Assembly (NCBI GenBank): GCA_017439555.1
Contig: JAFSIZ010000148.1
Location: 1-52,860, forward strand
From: Oscillospiraceae bacterium
GTDB taxonomy: Bacteria; Bacillota; Clostridia; Oscillospirales; JAAYXM01
DNA: 52,860 nt
Direction: 5' to 3'
Shown here: one piece after another, positions 7,964 to 16,466 of the stretch
Layout of the letters: every line of letters begins with the position of its first letter
How positions within the stretch are numbered: position 1 is the first letter of the stretch
The notes under the pieces: model-generated
Database searches by the model: none
Told to the model about the DNA's origin: nothing
The model's input: the letters and a program-made list of their open reading frames with translations, nothing else
Translations under genes and position numbers: made by a program

Positions 7964-7996
7964 AAAGGGGCTCGGAAGCCGAGCCCCTTTATTTTA
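7964..7996 (+). terminator. intra-operon terminator after the lipoprotein gene
   Basis: A 12-bp GC-rich stem (AAAGGGGCTCGG/CCGAGCCCCTTT, loop of three) with a T-rich tail, between the lipoprotein gene and the ABC ATPase gene. Confidence 0.9.
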
Positions 7997-8005
7997 AATT
8001 TATAA

Positions 8006-8063
8006 AAATGCAAAGCGGAAAATGCAGAATCCCGGGCGGTTTTGTCTTTTCCGGTTTGCATTT
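8006..8063 (+). other. long imperfect hairpin before the ABC ATPase gene
   Basis: A 17-base arm (8006-8022) pairs with 8047-8063 with one G-G mismatch (AAATGCAAA.CGGAAAA type). The loop of about 24 bases holds CCCGGG. It is not followed by a T-run, and lies immediately after the terminator and about 32 bases before the ATG at 8096. It may be a transcript-stabilising or processing structure. Confidence 0.55.
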
Positions 8064-8095
8064 AAAAGATTTATGCGAAAGGCAGGAGTTGACAT

Positions 8096-9619
8096 ATGCC
8101 AGATACAGTCTGCATAGAAATGCGCGGAATAAGCAAGCATTTCGGCACAGTTGCGGCAAACGAGAATGCCAATCTCGAGGTAAAACGCGGTGAGATACAC
8201 GCGCTTCTCGGTGAAAACGGTTCCGGAAAGAGCACACTTATGAATATGCTTGCCGGCATCTATTCGCCGGATTCAGGCACGATAAAAATCGAGGGTGAGG
8301 AAAAGACCTTTGCATCACCCCATGATTCAATCGCGGCAGGAATAGGTATGGTGCATCAGCACTTCAAGCTTGTCGAGGTTATGACAGCGGCAGAAAACAT
8401 ATCTGCAGGAAGCGAAAAGGGGCTTTTCCGCAGCCCGAAGAAAATCGCAAAGAAAATTTCCGATATCTGCACAAAATACGGGCTTGATGTAGATTCGCAG
8501 AAGAAGGTCTATAATATGTCCGTCGGCGAGAAGCAGACGATAGAAATCGTCAAGATGCTCTATCGCGGCGCAAGTATGTTCATACTCGATGAGCCGACAG
8601 CCGTTCTCACTCCGCAGGAGGCAGATATCCTTTTCGATATTCTCCGCAATATGAAAAAGCAGGGCTGTGCAATAATCATCATCACGCATAAGCTCAACGA
8701 GGTTATGGAGATAAGCGACCGTGTAACTGTTCTCCGTGCAGGAGAAACGATTGCGACGGTAAACACCTGTGAGACAAATCCGCAGCAGCTCACGGAAATG
8801 ATGGTCGGAAAGCCTGTCGAGCTTAAAATAACGCGCGAAGAGCCGAAGAGAAGCGAGGCTCCTGTGCTTGAGATTGAAAACCTCTCGTGCACAACCGACA
8901 CAGGGCGCGAGATTTTAAACAAAATGTCCTTCACAGTCCACGGCGGTGAAATCCTCGGCGTTGCAGGTATCGCAGGCAGCGGCCAGAAGGAGCTTTGCGA
9001 AATCATCGCAGGTATGGAAAAGGCATCCGGAGGAAGCGTACGCTTCGAGCAGGAGGAAATCCTCGGTATGTCGCCGATAGAGATTCTCAGGCGCGGCGTC
9101 AGTATGTCATTCGTCCCTGAGGACAGGCTCGGAATGGGTCTCGTCGCAGGAATGGATATCACAAACAACGTTATGCTACGCTCCTTCCAGAAATCAAAGG
9201 GCATCTTCATAGATATCGCCGAAAACAGGAAGAAGGCTGAGGAGATCGTCGAGCGCTACGACGTCAGCACGCCGTCTGTCAACCACGTGCTCCGCAAGCT
9301 CTCAGGCGGAAATATCCAGAAGGTGCTGCTCGGCCGCGAGGTTGAGCTCAACCCGAAGCTTCTCATCACGGCATATCCCGTACGCGGTCTTGATATAAAC
9401 GCATCCTACAACATTTATGACATACTCAATGCGCAGAAGAAGGAGGGCGTTGCAATCCTCTTCATCGGCGAGGACCTCGATGTGCTTCTCGCCCTGTGCG
9501 ACAGGCTGCTCGTTATGCACGACGGCGCAGTTATGGATATAGTTGACCCGAAAACAGTTACGAAGGAAGAGGTCGGCCTGCTCATGCTCGGCCACCATCC
9601 GGAAAAGGAGGAGAAATAA
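8096..9619 (+). CDS. nupO: nucleoside ABC transporter, double-domain ATP-binding protein
   Basis: 507 residues with two ABC ATPase domains. Domain 1: Walker A GENGSGKST (39-47), Q-loop in VHQHFK, signature MSVGEKQ and Walker B MFILDEPTAVLTP. Domain 2: a degenerate Walker A (GIAGSGQKE), signature LSGGNIQK, and LLITAYPVRGLD. This layout matches the NupO/YufO and sugar-type (RbsA-like) double ATPases. It powers uptake with the two following permeases, overlapping the first by one base (TAATG at 9617-9621). RBS is GCAGGAG. The second Walker B reads LLITAYP where AEPT or AQPT is more usual, but the noncanonical second site is common in this family. Confidence 0.93.
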   Translation: MPDTVCIEMRGISKHFGTVAANENANLEVKRGEIHALLGENGSGKSTLMNMLAGIYSPDSGTIKIEGEEKTFASPHDSIAAGIGMVHQHFKLVEVMTAAENISAGSEKGLFRSPKKIAKKISDICTKYGLDVDSQKKVYNMSVGEKQTIEIVKMLYRGASMFILDEPTAVLTPQEADILFDILRNMKKQGCAIIIITHKLNEVMEISDRVTVLRAGETIATVNTCETNPQQLTEMMVGKPVELKITREEPKRSEAPVLEIENLSCTTDTGREILNKMSFTVHGGEILGVAGIAGSGQKELCEIIAGMEKASGGSVRFEQEEILGMSPIEILRRGVSMSFVPEDRLGMGLVAGMDITNNVMLRSFQKSKGIFIDIAENRKKAEEIVERYDVSTPSVNHVLRKLSGGNIQKVLLGREVELNPKLLITAYPVRGLDINASYNIYDILNAQKKEGVAILFIGEDLDVLLALCDRLLVMHDGAVMDIVDPKTVTKEEVGLLMLGHHPEKEEK

Positions 9620-10677
9620 TGTTCAGAATAATCAAAAAGCCTGAGCTCTCCCCCGGAAGGGCGGTTCTGTCACAGATTCTGGCAATCCTCGTCTCGCTCT
9701 GTGCGGCGGCTATAATCGTTCTCATCCTCGGCTATAACCCGATTGAGTTCTATGCAAACCTCGTCAAGGGTGCGCTCGGCTCTGCCTATCGTGTCCGCGC
9801 AACGTTCAACAAGGCGATTCCGCTCGTGATTCTTTCGCTCGGAACGCTCATCGCATTCAAGATGAAGTTCTGGAATATCGGCGCAGAGGGTCAGATGTGT
9901 ATGGGAGCTTTCGGCGCGGCATATTTTGCGCTCAACTTCTCACATCTTCCGGCATATGTGCTCCTTCCGCTTATGGCTCTTGCAGGGCTTGTCTGCGGCG
10001 GAATCTGGGCGCTCATCCCGGCTCTTTTAAAGGTAAAATTCGGAACGAGCGAAACGCTCGTAACGCTTATGCTCAACTATGTTGCGCTGCGCTGGATAAC
10101 CTATCTGCAATACGGCCCGTGGCGCGAGGTCGGCGGTATGCCGAAGATTGCGACATTTGAGGCAAACGCAGTTCTTCCGAGCGTGTTCGGCATCCATATC
10201 GGCTGGATAATCGCGCTCGTGCTGACAGTTTTTGTCTACATATTGATGACGCGCACAAAATTCGGTTATGAAATCTCCGTCCTCGGTGAGAGCCAGGCGA
10301 CAGCGAGATATGCAGGCATAAACGTCAACAAGACAATCGTCATCGCAATCCTGCTCTCAGGTGCGCTCTGCGGCCTTGCAGGTATGGTTCAGAGCTCTGC
10401 TGTTGAGAAGACGCTCACAGAGCAGTTCACAGGCGGTCTCGGCTTCACAGCCGTTATAACGACATACCTTGCGCGCCTTTCAGCTCCTGCAATTATCGTA
10501 ACGTCCTTCCTGTTTGCGATTCTTCTCGCAGGAGGAAGCTTCCTTGAAACATCGATGCGTATTCCGATATCAATGATATATGCAATGCAGGCAGTAATAA
10601 TTTTCTTCGTTCTGGGCAGCGAATTTTTCTTAAACTATAAAATCGTGCCGCGTGCAGGGAAGGGAGGCGCGAAATAA
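9619..10677 (+). CDS. nupP: nucleoside ABC transporter permease 1
   Basis: 352 residues of a BPD_transp_2-family (NupP/YufP, RbsC-like) integral membrane protein with about eight to ten hydrophobic segments. The coupling segment FWNIGAEGQMCMGAFGAAYF is diagnostic for this branch, as is the AIITTYLARLSAP-type region (here AVITTYLARLSAP). It starts at the A of the upstream stop codon and its own stop overlaps the next start (TAATG at 10675-10679), so translation is coupled across the operon. Confidence 0.93.
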   Translation: MFRIIKKPELSPGRAVLSQILAILVSLCAAAIIVLILGYNPIEFYANLVKGALGSAYRVRATFNKAIPLVILSLGTLIAFKMKFWNIGAEGQMCMGAFGAAYFALNFSHLPAYVLLPLMALAGLVCGGIWALIPALLKVKFGTSETLVTLMLNYVALRWITYLQYGPWREVGGMPKIATFEANAVLPSVFGIHIGWIIALVLTVFVYILMTRTKFGYEISVLGESQATARYAGINVNKTIVIAILLSGALCGLAGMVQSSAVEKTLTEQFTGGLGFTAVITTYLARLSAPAIIVTSFLFAILLAGGSFLETSMRIPISMIYAMQAVIIFFVLGSEFFLNYKIVPRAGKGGAK

Positions 10678-11642
10678 TGAGTGCATTTCTCATCTCGGTA
10701 GCATTGTTTTTGCAGGTAACTGCTTCTCTCGGAACCCACGTTCTCCTCGGCACGCTCGGCGGAATCCTCACAGAGCGCGTCGGAAACACCTGCCTCGGAA
10801 TCGAGGGTATGATGCTCCTCGGCGCATCTACAGGCTTTCTTGTGGCATATAACACAGGCAACGCTCTCCTCGCTGTCCTTGCAGCAGGCGCGGCAGGCGC
10901 AGCAGGCGCTCTCATCTATGCGATAATAACTGTTTCGCTCCGCGGCAATCAGGTCGTAACAGGCCTTGCGCTCACGACCTTCGGAAGCGGCGCGGCAGGC
11001 CTTATCGGTATGTCCATCTCGGGAAAAAGCCTTCCCGAATCCATAAACAACGTGCTTGGCATCCATACAATCCCTGTTCTTTCCGATATCCCGGTCATCG
11101 GAAAGATGCTGTTTGAGCAGAGCCCGTTTGTTCTCGGCGCGATATTCTGCGCGATTATAATCTATATCTACCTCACAAAGACAAACACAGGGCTTAATGC
11201 GCGCGTTGTCGGCGAAAGCCCGGCCGCGGCTGACGCATCGGGTATAAACGTAACGCTCCATAAATATATCCACACAATCCTCGGTGGCTTCCTCTGTGGC
11301 GTCGGCGGAGGATATTATTCGATGGTATATGTCGGCAGATGGCAGATTGACCTCACGGCAGGTGCAGGCTGGATATCCGTTGCGCTCATCATATTTGCAA
11401 TGTGGAATCCGCTCCGCGCAATTCTCGGAGCATATCTCTTCGGTGCGGTGCGCGGTCTTACATTCAAGCTCCAGGGCGGTCTCGTTCTTTTCGGGCATAC
11501 GATAACATTCAGCGCACAGCTGCTTGATATGGCACCTTATATCGTCACGGTTCTCGTTCTGTTGTTTATAACAATGAGAAACAAGCGCGAATATCAGGCT
11601 CCTGCGGCTCTCGGAAGCCCATATTTCCGGGAAAACAGATAG
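10677..11642 (+). CDS. nupQ: nucleoside ABC transporter permease 2
   Basis: 321 residues, the second BPD_transp_2 permease of the operon (NupQ/YufQ type). It has an N-terminal hydrophobic start, the NTCLGIEGMMLLGAS segment that takes the place of the IGAEG motif, and GNQVVTGLALTTFGSG. It forms the heterodimeric channel with permease 1. A strong terminator follows 17 bases after the stop. Confidence 0.93.
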   Translation: MSAFLISVALFLQVTASLGTHVLLGTLGGILTERVGNTCLGIEGMMLLGASTGFLVAYNTGNALLAVLAAGAAGAAGALIYAIITVSLRGNQVVTGLALTTFGSGAAGLIGMSISGKSLPESINNVLGIHTIPVLSDIPVIGKMLFEQSPFVLGAIFCAIIIYIYLTKTNTGLNARVVGESPAAADASGINVTLHKYIHTILGGFLCGVGGGYYSMVYVGRWQIDLTAGAGWISVALIIFAMWNPLRAILGAYLFGAVRGLTFKLQGGLVLFGHTITFSAQLLDMAPYIVTVLVLLFITMRNKREYQAPAALGSPYFRENR

Positions 11643-11658
11643 CGAAAATAGGGATAAT

Positions 11659-11699
11659 AAAACACCTTTTGCAATTTTGAACTGCAAAAGGTGTTTTTG
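11659..11699. terminator. bidirectional terminator between the ABC operon and the DUF3048 gene
   Basis: A 14-bp stem AAACACCTTTTGCA/TGCAAAAGGTGTTT followed by T-runs on both strands, placed between two convergent genes. Confidence 0.9.
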
Positions 11700-11707
11700 T
11701 TTGAAAG

Positions 11708-12811
11708 CTATTCTGCCGCAGGTGTTGTTGCGCCGGCAGGTGCATCCCCTGTTATAGTGACTGCCGCATTGAGCGGAACTATCGCAACATAGTTGTCGCC
11801 CGGAACGACGGGGAGCTCTGCTCCGTCTGCGGTGTAGAGCTTGAAAGGCGATGATTTTGATTCGCGCTTCCAGGTGATTTCCGTCTTTGTGCCGTTGACA
11901 AAATACATTCCCTTGCCGCTGCCGACGGAATCAAATTTGAGCCTACCTGCCGTGTCTCCGCTTATGACATAGGAGTTCATTCTGAGGATAAACACGTTTT
12001 TAAACGCGAGCTGAACGTTTGAAAGAGCATCCGTGTGAGCTGTTCCATATTGGCCGATGCGATATAATCCGCTTGCTTTGTCATAGGTATATGTGCCTGT
12101 CTTATAGGACGAAAATTCCGCGACAATCTTCGTTGCATCGTTTCCTTCATAGCTTGCCTCTGGCGAGAAATTGAAGGCCTTGCCATAGCTTTCGCCGCGT
12201 GTCATGCGCGTTCCGTCCTTTTCAAGCTGTGCCGTGATGCGCTCACCTGAGGTGAAGACGCTGTGCTCATAGCCGCTGGAGCTTATGCGCGCCTTGTCGC
12301 GCCAATACATCGAATCATAGCGGCCTTCGATGAGGTCATAGGAATCCATACCGCGGCTCTTTATCTGGCTATAGGCATCGGGGCTTCCTCCTATATGTAC
12401 ATAGACAGCGTCAACGCTCTGTGCGAAATCGAGATAATAGGGGCGTGCCGAGCGTATTGTGCCGATCTGCCCGATATCCGATACATCGTCAAACACAGCG
12501 AGGAGCCTCGTTATTCCGCCCTCTGCAAGCGCTTCAAAAACGATGCCGGCCTGCGATATGCCATATTGCGGCAGAGCCTTTTTGATATTGTTTATCATAA
12601 TGGCGACGGGGCGGCGGTTCTGCGCCTCTTCGCTTTCGACCTCAAGCCCTGTGAGACCGCTTGTGTAGACGATCTTCGGCTCTTCGGCAACGATGACCTC
12701 GGGCTCAGACTCGGGCGTTTCTGCGACCTCGGGCTCTGCTTCGCCACACGCGGAAAACAGCATTACGAGCGCAAGCATAAGCGCGAAAACAGACAGAACT
12801 TTAGATTTCAT
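11708..12811 (-). CDS. DUF3048 domain (YerB-like) lipoprotein
   Basis: 367 residues with lipobox FSAC (Cys22), followed by an acidic spacer. The DUF3048 body begins about residue 50 (SGLTGLEVESEEAQNRRPVA), with the typical GGITRLLAVFDD, IGTIRSARPYYLD and VHIGGSPDAY segments, and a C-terminal DUF3048_C half (YFVNGTKTEITWKRES). The family is common on the surface of Firmicutes but its biochemical role is not established. GAAAGGATG lies 9 bases before the ATG. A perfect palindrome overlaps its predicted -10 region. Confidence 0.88.
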   Translation of the reverse strand: MKSKVLSVFALMLALVMLFSACGEAEPEVAETPESEPEVIVAEEPKIVYTSGLTGLEVESEEAQNRRPVAIMINNIKKALPQYGISQAGIVFEALAEGGITRLLAVFDDVSDIGQIGTIRSARPYYLDFAQSVDAVYVHIGGSPDAYSQIKSRGMDSYDLIEGRYDSMYWRDKARISSSGYEHSVFTSGERITAQLEKDGTRMTRGESYGKAFNFSPEASYEGNDATKIVAEFSSYKTGTYTYDKASGLYRIGQYGTAHTDALSNVQLAFKNVFILRMNSYVISGDTAGRLKFDSVGSGKGMYFVNGTKTEITWKRESKSSPFKLYTADGAELPVVPGDNYVAIVPLNAAVTITGDAPAGATTPAAE

Positions 12812-12863
12812 AATTCATATACATCCTTTCCCCTGCCGACAAAATCAGACGTTTTTATCGGTT

Positions 12864-12882
12864 GATACAATTATATTGTATC
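12864..12882 (-). promoter_or_regulatory. palindromic operator candidate overlapping the DUF3048 promoter
   Basis: GATACAAT-TAT-ATTGTATC is a perfect 8-bp inverted repeat with a 3-base centre. Its right arm contains the complement of TACAAT (12880-12875), a good -10 hexamer for the minus-strand gene, while the -35 (TGTACT at 12903-12898) is weak. A dimeric regulator could bind here. Confidence 0.5.
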
Positions 12883-12908
12883 ATACTTTTCCGCGTTAGT
12901 ACAGAGAA

Positions 12909-13280
12909 TTATATATCATATTTGAAAATGAGGAGCATACCGCCATCCGTTTCGCCCTCGGTGCTTATGCCGAAGGAGCAGGGGAGAGCCCGCGCGCGGA
13001 TGCTGCACACGGCGCTTCCGCTTATCGCGCCGCGCTGTTCTCCGGCATAGGAGCCGCGTATTTCGCGTCCGTTCACGGTTATATATCCGCTTCCGCCGCG
13101 ATGTGAGCTGATGAGAAAAAACAGACAGTAGATGCCCTCCTCAGTTATCACGGCGTTTGTCAGATCGTCATCATTGAGCCACGTCGGGGGCGGTGTGGAG
13201 ACATACATCGTATGGATATCGCTGTCACGTCCGGGAAAGAAGAGAAGGGAAAAGGGCTGATGAGGTTTGCCGTTGAGCAT
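12909..13280 (-). CDS. small protein with a C1q/TNF-like (BclA C-terminal type) fold signature
   Basis: 123 residues, no signal peptide. The C-terminal half shows beta-strand-rich repeats with Gly turns (GGSGYITVNG, GAISGSAVCSIRA, GGMLLIF), reminiscent of the jelly-roll domain at the end of BclA-like spore and phage proteins. The N-terminal half is not recognised. GGAGG lies 8 bases before the ATG, which supports a real gene. It follows the RND operon but sits behind that operon's terminator, so it should have its own promoter in 13290-13370. A spore-surface role is possible given the sporulation gene nearby, but this is only inferred. Confidence 0.6.
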   Translation of the reverse strand: MLNGKPHQPFSLLFFPGRDSDIHTMYVSTPPPTWLNDDDLTNAVITEEGIYCLFFLISSHRGGSGYITVNGREIRGSYAGEQRGAISGSAVCSIRARALPCSFGISTEGETDGGMLLIFKYDI

Positions 13281-13372
13281 AAAGAGAATCCTCCGCGTCT
13301 TTTATATCGTTCTATCCTATTCCGGACGGGGAAAAAGAGTGAATGAGAGAATGTGAAAGCAGTATAAATATA

Positions 13373-13408
13373 AAACGGAGTGTAAAACAAGTTTCACACT
13401 CCGTTTTT
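13373..13408 (-). terminator. terminator of the RND efflux operon
   Basis: AAAACGGAGTGT (13373-13384) pairs with its complement ending at 13407, one base past the RND stop codon; on the minus strand TTTTATATTTA follows. Confidence 0.85.
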
Positions 13409-13409
13409 G

Positions 13410-16400
13410 TTATTCTGTTTCTGTTGTTTGTGGCTCTTTCGCTTTCGCGGCCTTTTTCCTGCCGCGTTTCTTTTCGCCGTTTATGTCCTCGCCGCGTATC
13501 AGCAGATAGAACGGCGGCATCATAAACATTGTGAGAATTGTGGAGGCGATAAGTCCGCCGATTATAACGACTGCCATACCACTCATCATATTCATTCCGC
13601 TGTCGCCCGAGAAAAGCATCGGGACCATTGAAATAACGGTTGTAAGCGTTGTCATAAGAATCGGGCGGAGGCGCGTTTCGCCTGCCTGAATAAGAGCTTC
13701 GCCGAGCGGGAGGCTTTTCCTCAGCTCGTTTGTTGCATCGACGAGAAGGATGCCGTTGTTTACAACTATTCCGAACAGGACGAGGAAGCCCATAAGGTCA
13801 ACCATGCTTATTCTGCCTGTGGTTATAAAGATAAGCCCGAAGGAGCCGATGAGGCTGAAGGGGATACAGAGCATAACCATAAGCGAGAGGCGCGGCGAAT
13901 CAAACTGGATGGCCATAACGAGAAATACGAGGAAGATTGCCGTGAGAAGCGTTGTGAGCATCTGCGAGGTTTCCTCATTCGTCATTTTATCCATTGCGCT
14001 TTCTGCGCGCTCGACACCTTCGGGGAAGGTATAGGATAAAAGGGCATCATTGACAGCCTTTGCGACATCCGGTTTATCTTCCTCCGAGGTTGTTGCGGAT
14101 ATTGTCGTAACAAAACGTCCGTCCTGGCGCGAAAGGCTCGGAAGCGTCGTGTTATATTCGATTGTCGCGATATCTCCGAGAGATATCCATCTTCCTGTCG
14201 CGTTCATAACGGGATGATCGAGAAGCGCGGATATATCGTCATACATACCCTTCGGATATTCGAGCTTGACATCATATTCGCGGCCGTCATAGTCGACGGT
14301 GCAGGCAGTCATTCCGTTGAGCATATAGCTGACCTGAACGGCGACAGATGCCTGTGTCATTCCCTTGGCAAGCGCCTTCTGCTCATCGATTATGAGCCTT
14401 CCCTGAACACGGCTGCGGTTGAATTCGTTGTCGATGCTTATGACGCCGGGTATGGCTGACATCATTTCCTCGATGCCGTCTGCACCCTTGCGGAGGTCTG
14501 AAAGCTCGTCTGCGACGAGCGTTACGCTGACGGTGTTTCCCGATGTCATCATACTTCCCATACCGCTTGTGCTTGCGGCGGAAACCTCGACATCCATATT
14601 GACAACGTTGCTGTATTTTTTTGAATATTCCTCGACGGCCTCCTCACTCGTGCGTTTGCAGTCCTTCACTGCGTATGCCGTGAAGGAGGCTGTGTTGCCG
14701 GAGATATCGAGCGTTGTATTTTCGAAATATTTGTCGCTAAGGAGCGCCTCCTCAATCTCCCTGACGTTTTCGTCTATAACCTCAAGCTTTGTTCCTGCGC
14801 GGAAGGTGATGTCTATGTTTATGCTTCCGTCATAATCGCTCGGGAAGAGCACAAAGCTCATCTGTGAGAGCAGGAAAAAGGAGAATATGAGAACAGCCAC
14901 AGCGACGGTTATAACGCGCCCGGGATGCTTCATAAGCGGCGGCAATATTTTTCGATAGCCGCGCTTCATACTGTCAAGGAGCTTGTTTATGGGCAGCTCT
15001 CTCTTTGCCTTTGGCTTTATGAACGCGAAAATCATCGGAACGATTGTAACGGCGCAGAGAAGCGATGAAAGCATAACCAGCGCAATCGTCCAGCTGAGCG
15101 GACGCGACATCTGACCCGACATTCCGTCCGCCATGGCAAGCGGTATGTAGACGACGACAGTCGTGAGTGTTCCTGCGATGACGGACATAAGCACCTCGCG
15201 TGTTCCCTCAAGCGCCGCCTCGCCGAAATCAAGGCCGCGCTCGTTTGCGCGGAAGCAGCTTTCGATAACAACGATAGCGTTATCGACTATCATTCCTATC
15301 GCGATGACGAGCGAGGTTCCCGTAACGAGGTCAAAGGAGAAGCCCATCCTGCAGAGCAGGATTACCGCGAGAAAAACAGAAAGCGGCATACTGCAGCCGA
15401 CGATGAGGCTTGCGCGCCATTCTCCGAAGAAAAGGATGATGACAAGCATCGTCAGTATAACGCCGATTGCAAGTGTCTTTATGACCTCTGATATCGAATC
15501 GATGATGTTGTCGGCCTCGGAATATATAACGTCAAATTCGACGATACCTGCAGAGTTTTCCTCCAAAACCCTCTCGACCTCACGGCAGACGGAGACAGAG
15601 CTTGCGCTGTTCGCCTTTGTTATGCTGAGCAGAACGCTGTCGTTGCCGTTATATCGGCTGACGCTGTCTGCATCCGTGTGGCAGAGGTTTATAAATGATG
15701 CGACATCATGAAGGCGGATGATTTGTCCGCGCGCTGTCTGTATGGGAATGTCGCGCATATTCTGTGTGCTGATATCGATATCTCCCGAGGCGGAAAGCGC
15801 AACATCCTGAGTTCCGATTGTGACGCTTCCGACAGGCATATCAAAATCCGCCGCGGCAATCGCCGCACCTATGGACGAAATCGCAAGCCCGTATTGGCTC
15901 ATCTTCGCCTCGTCAAGCACGATGCGGAGATATTCGTCCTGAGTTCCCGAAAGCTCTGCCCTTGCAACTCCGCCGATGTTTTTCAGCGCAGGAACAACGA
16001 CATCCTCGAGATGCGACTGCATATTTTCGCTACCGACAGAGTTTGCGGAAACCATCATTGTGCCCTGTGTCAGCATTCCGATTTCCATAATGACGGCATC
16101 GCCGCAGCCGTCCGGCAGCTCGAGATTGTCAAGCGCGTTTTTGAGATCCATATAGGCGTCATCGAGATCGACGCTGTATTTATACTGAACCTGAACGAGC
16201 ATATAGTTGTCATAGGTCGCGGAGTTGACGGCGTTGACCTCGGAAAGCGTCTCGCAAACCTCCTCGACAGGCTCTGTAACAAGGCGTTCAATGCTGTCGG
16301 CATCCGTGCCGGGCCAGGTTATCATAACCAGCTCCATCGGCATCTCCATATCCGGCATATAGCCGAGCGGCATGCCTGCAATCGAGGAAATGCCGAACAC

Positions 16401-16466
16401 GAGAACGGCAAAGATTATCATACATACGGAAACCGGGCGGCGCAGAACTGTCTGAATCAGCTTCAT
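13410..16466 (-). CDS. RND-family efflux transporter (AcrB/HAE1-like)
   Basis: 1,018 residues with the RND plan: an N-terminal helix with RRPVSVCMIIFAVLVFG, two large extracytoplasmic loops, and two blocks of about five helices (near 330-530 and 835-1000). The TM4 segment GMIVDNAIVVIES keeps one Asp of the AcrB proton-relay pair while the second is Asn, as in many Gram-positive and HAE1 members. The C-terminus is Lys-rich and cytoplasmic. The start overlaps the stop of the adaptor gene by four bases (ATGA). The substrate (drug, lipid, peptide) cannot be told. Confidence 0.92.
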   Translation of the reverse strand: MKLIQTVLRRPVSVCMIIFAVLVFGISSIAGMPLGYMPDMEMPMELVMITWPGTDADSIERLVTEPVEEVCETLSEVNAVNSATYDNYMLVQVQYKYSVDLDDAYMDLKNALDNLELPDGCGDAVIMEIGMLTQGTMMVSANSVGSENMQSHLEDVVVPALKNIGGVARAELSGTQDEYLRIVLDEAKMSQYGLAISSIGAAIAAADFDMPVGSVTIGTQDVALSASGDIDISTQNMRDIPIQTARGQIIRLHDVASFINLCHTDADSVSRYNGNDSVLLSITKANSASSVSVCREVERVLEENSAGIVEFDVIYSEADNIIDSISEVIKTLAIGVILTMLVIILFFGEWRASLIVGCSMPLSVFLAVILLCRMGFSFDLVTGTSLVIAIGMIVDNAIVVIESCFRANERGLDFGEAALEGTREVLMSVIAGTLTTVVVYIPLAMADGMSGQMSRPLSWTIALVMLSSLLCAVTIVPMIFAFIKPKAKRELPINKLLDSMKRGYRKILPPLMKHPGRVITVAVAVLIFSFFLLSQMSFVLFPSDYDGSINIDITFRAGTKLEVIDENVREIEEALLSDKYFENTTLDISGNTASFTAYAVKDCKRTSEEAVEEYSKKYSNVVNMDVEVSAASTSGMGSMMTSGNTVSVTLVADELSDLRKGADGIEEMMSAIPGVISIDNEFNRSRVQGRLIIDEQKALAKGMTQASVAVQVSYMLNGMTACTVDYDGREYDVKLEYPKGMYDDISALLDHPVMNATGRWISLGDIATIEYNTTLPSLSRQDGRFVTTISATTSEEDKPDVAKAVNDALLSYTFPEGVERAESAMDKMTNEETSQMLTTLLTAIFLVFLVMAIQFDSPRLSLMVMLCIPFSLIGSFGLIFITTGRISMVDLMGFLVLFGIVVNNGILLVDATNELRKSLPLGEALIQAGETRLRPILMTTLTTVISMVPMLFSGDSGMNMMSGMAVVIIGGLIASTILTMFMMPPFYLLIRGEDINGEKKRGRKKAAKAKEPQTTETE

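Noticed and set aside
10635..11687. 350-codon open frame antisense to the second nucleoside permease gene
   Set aside because: Lies wholly across a well-supported permease, has charged low-complexity composition and no domain.
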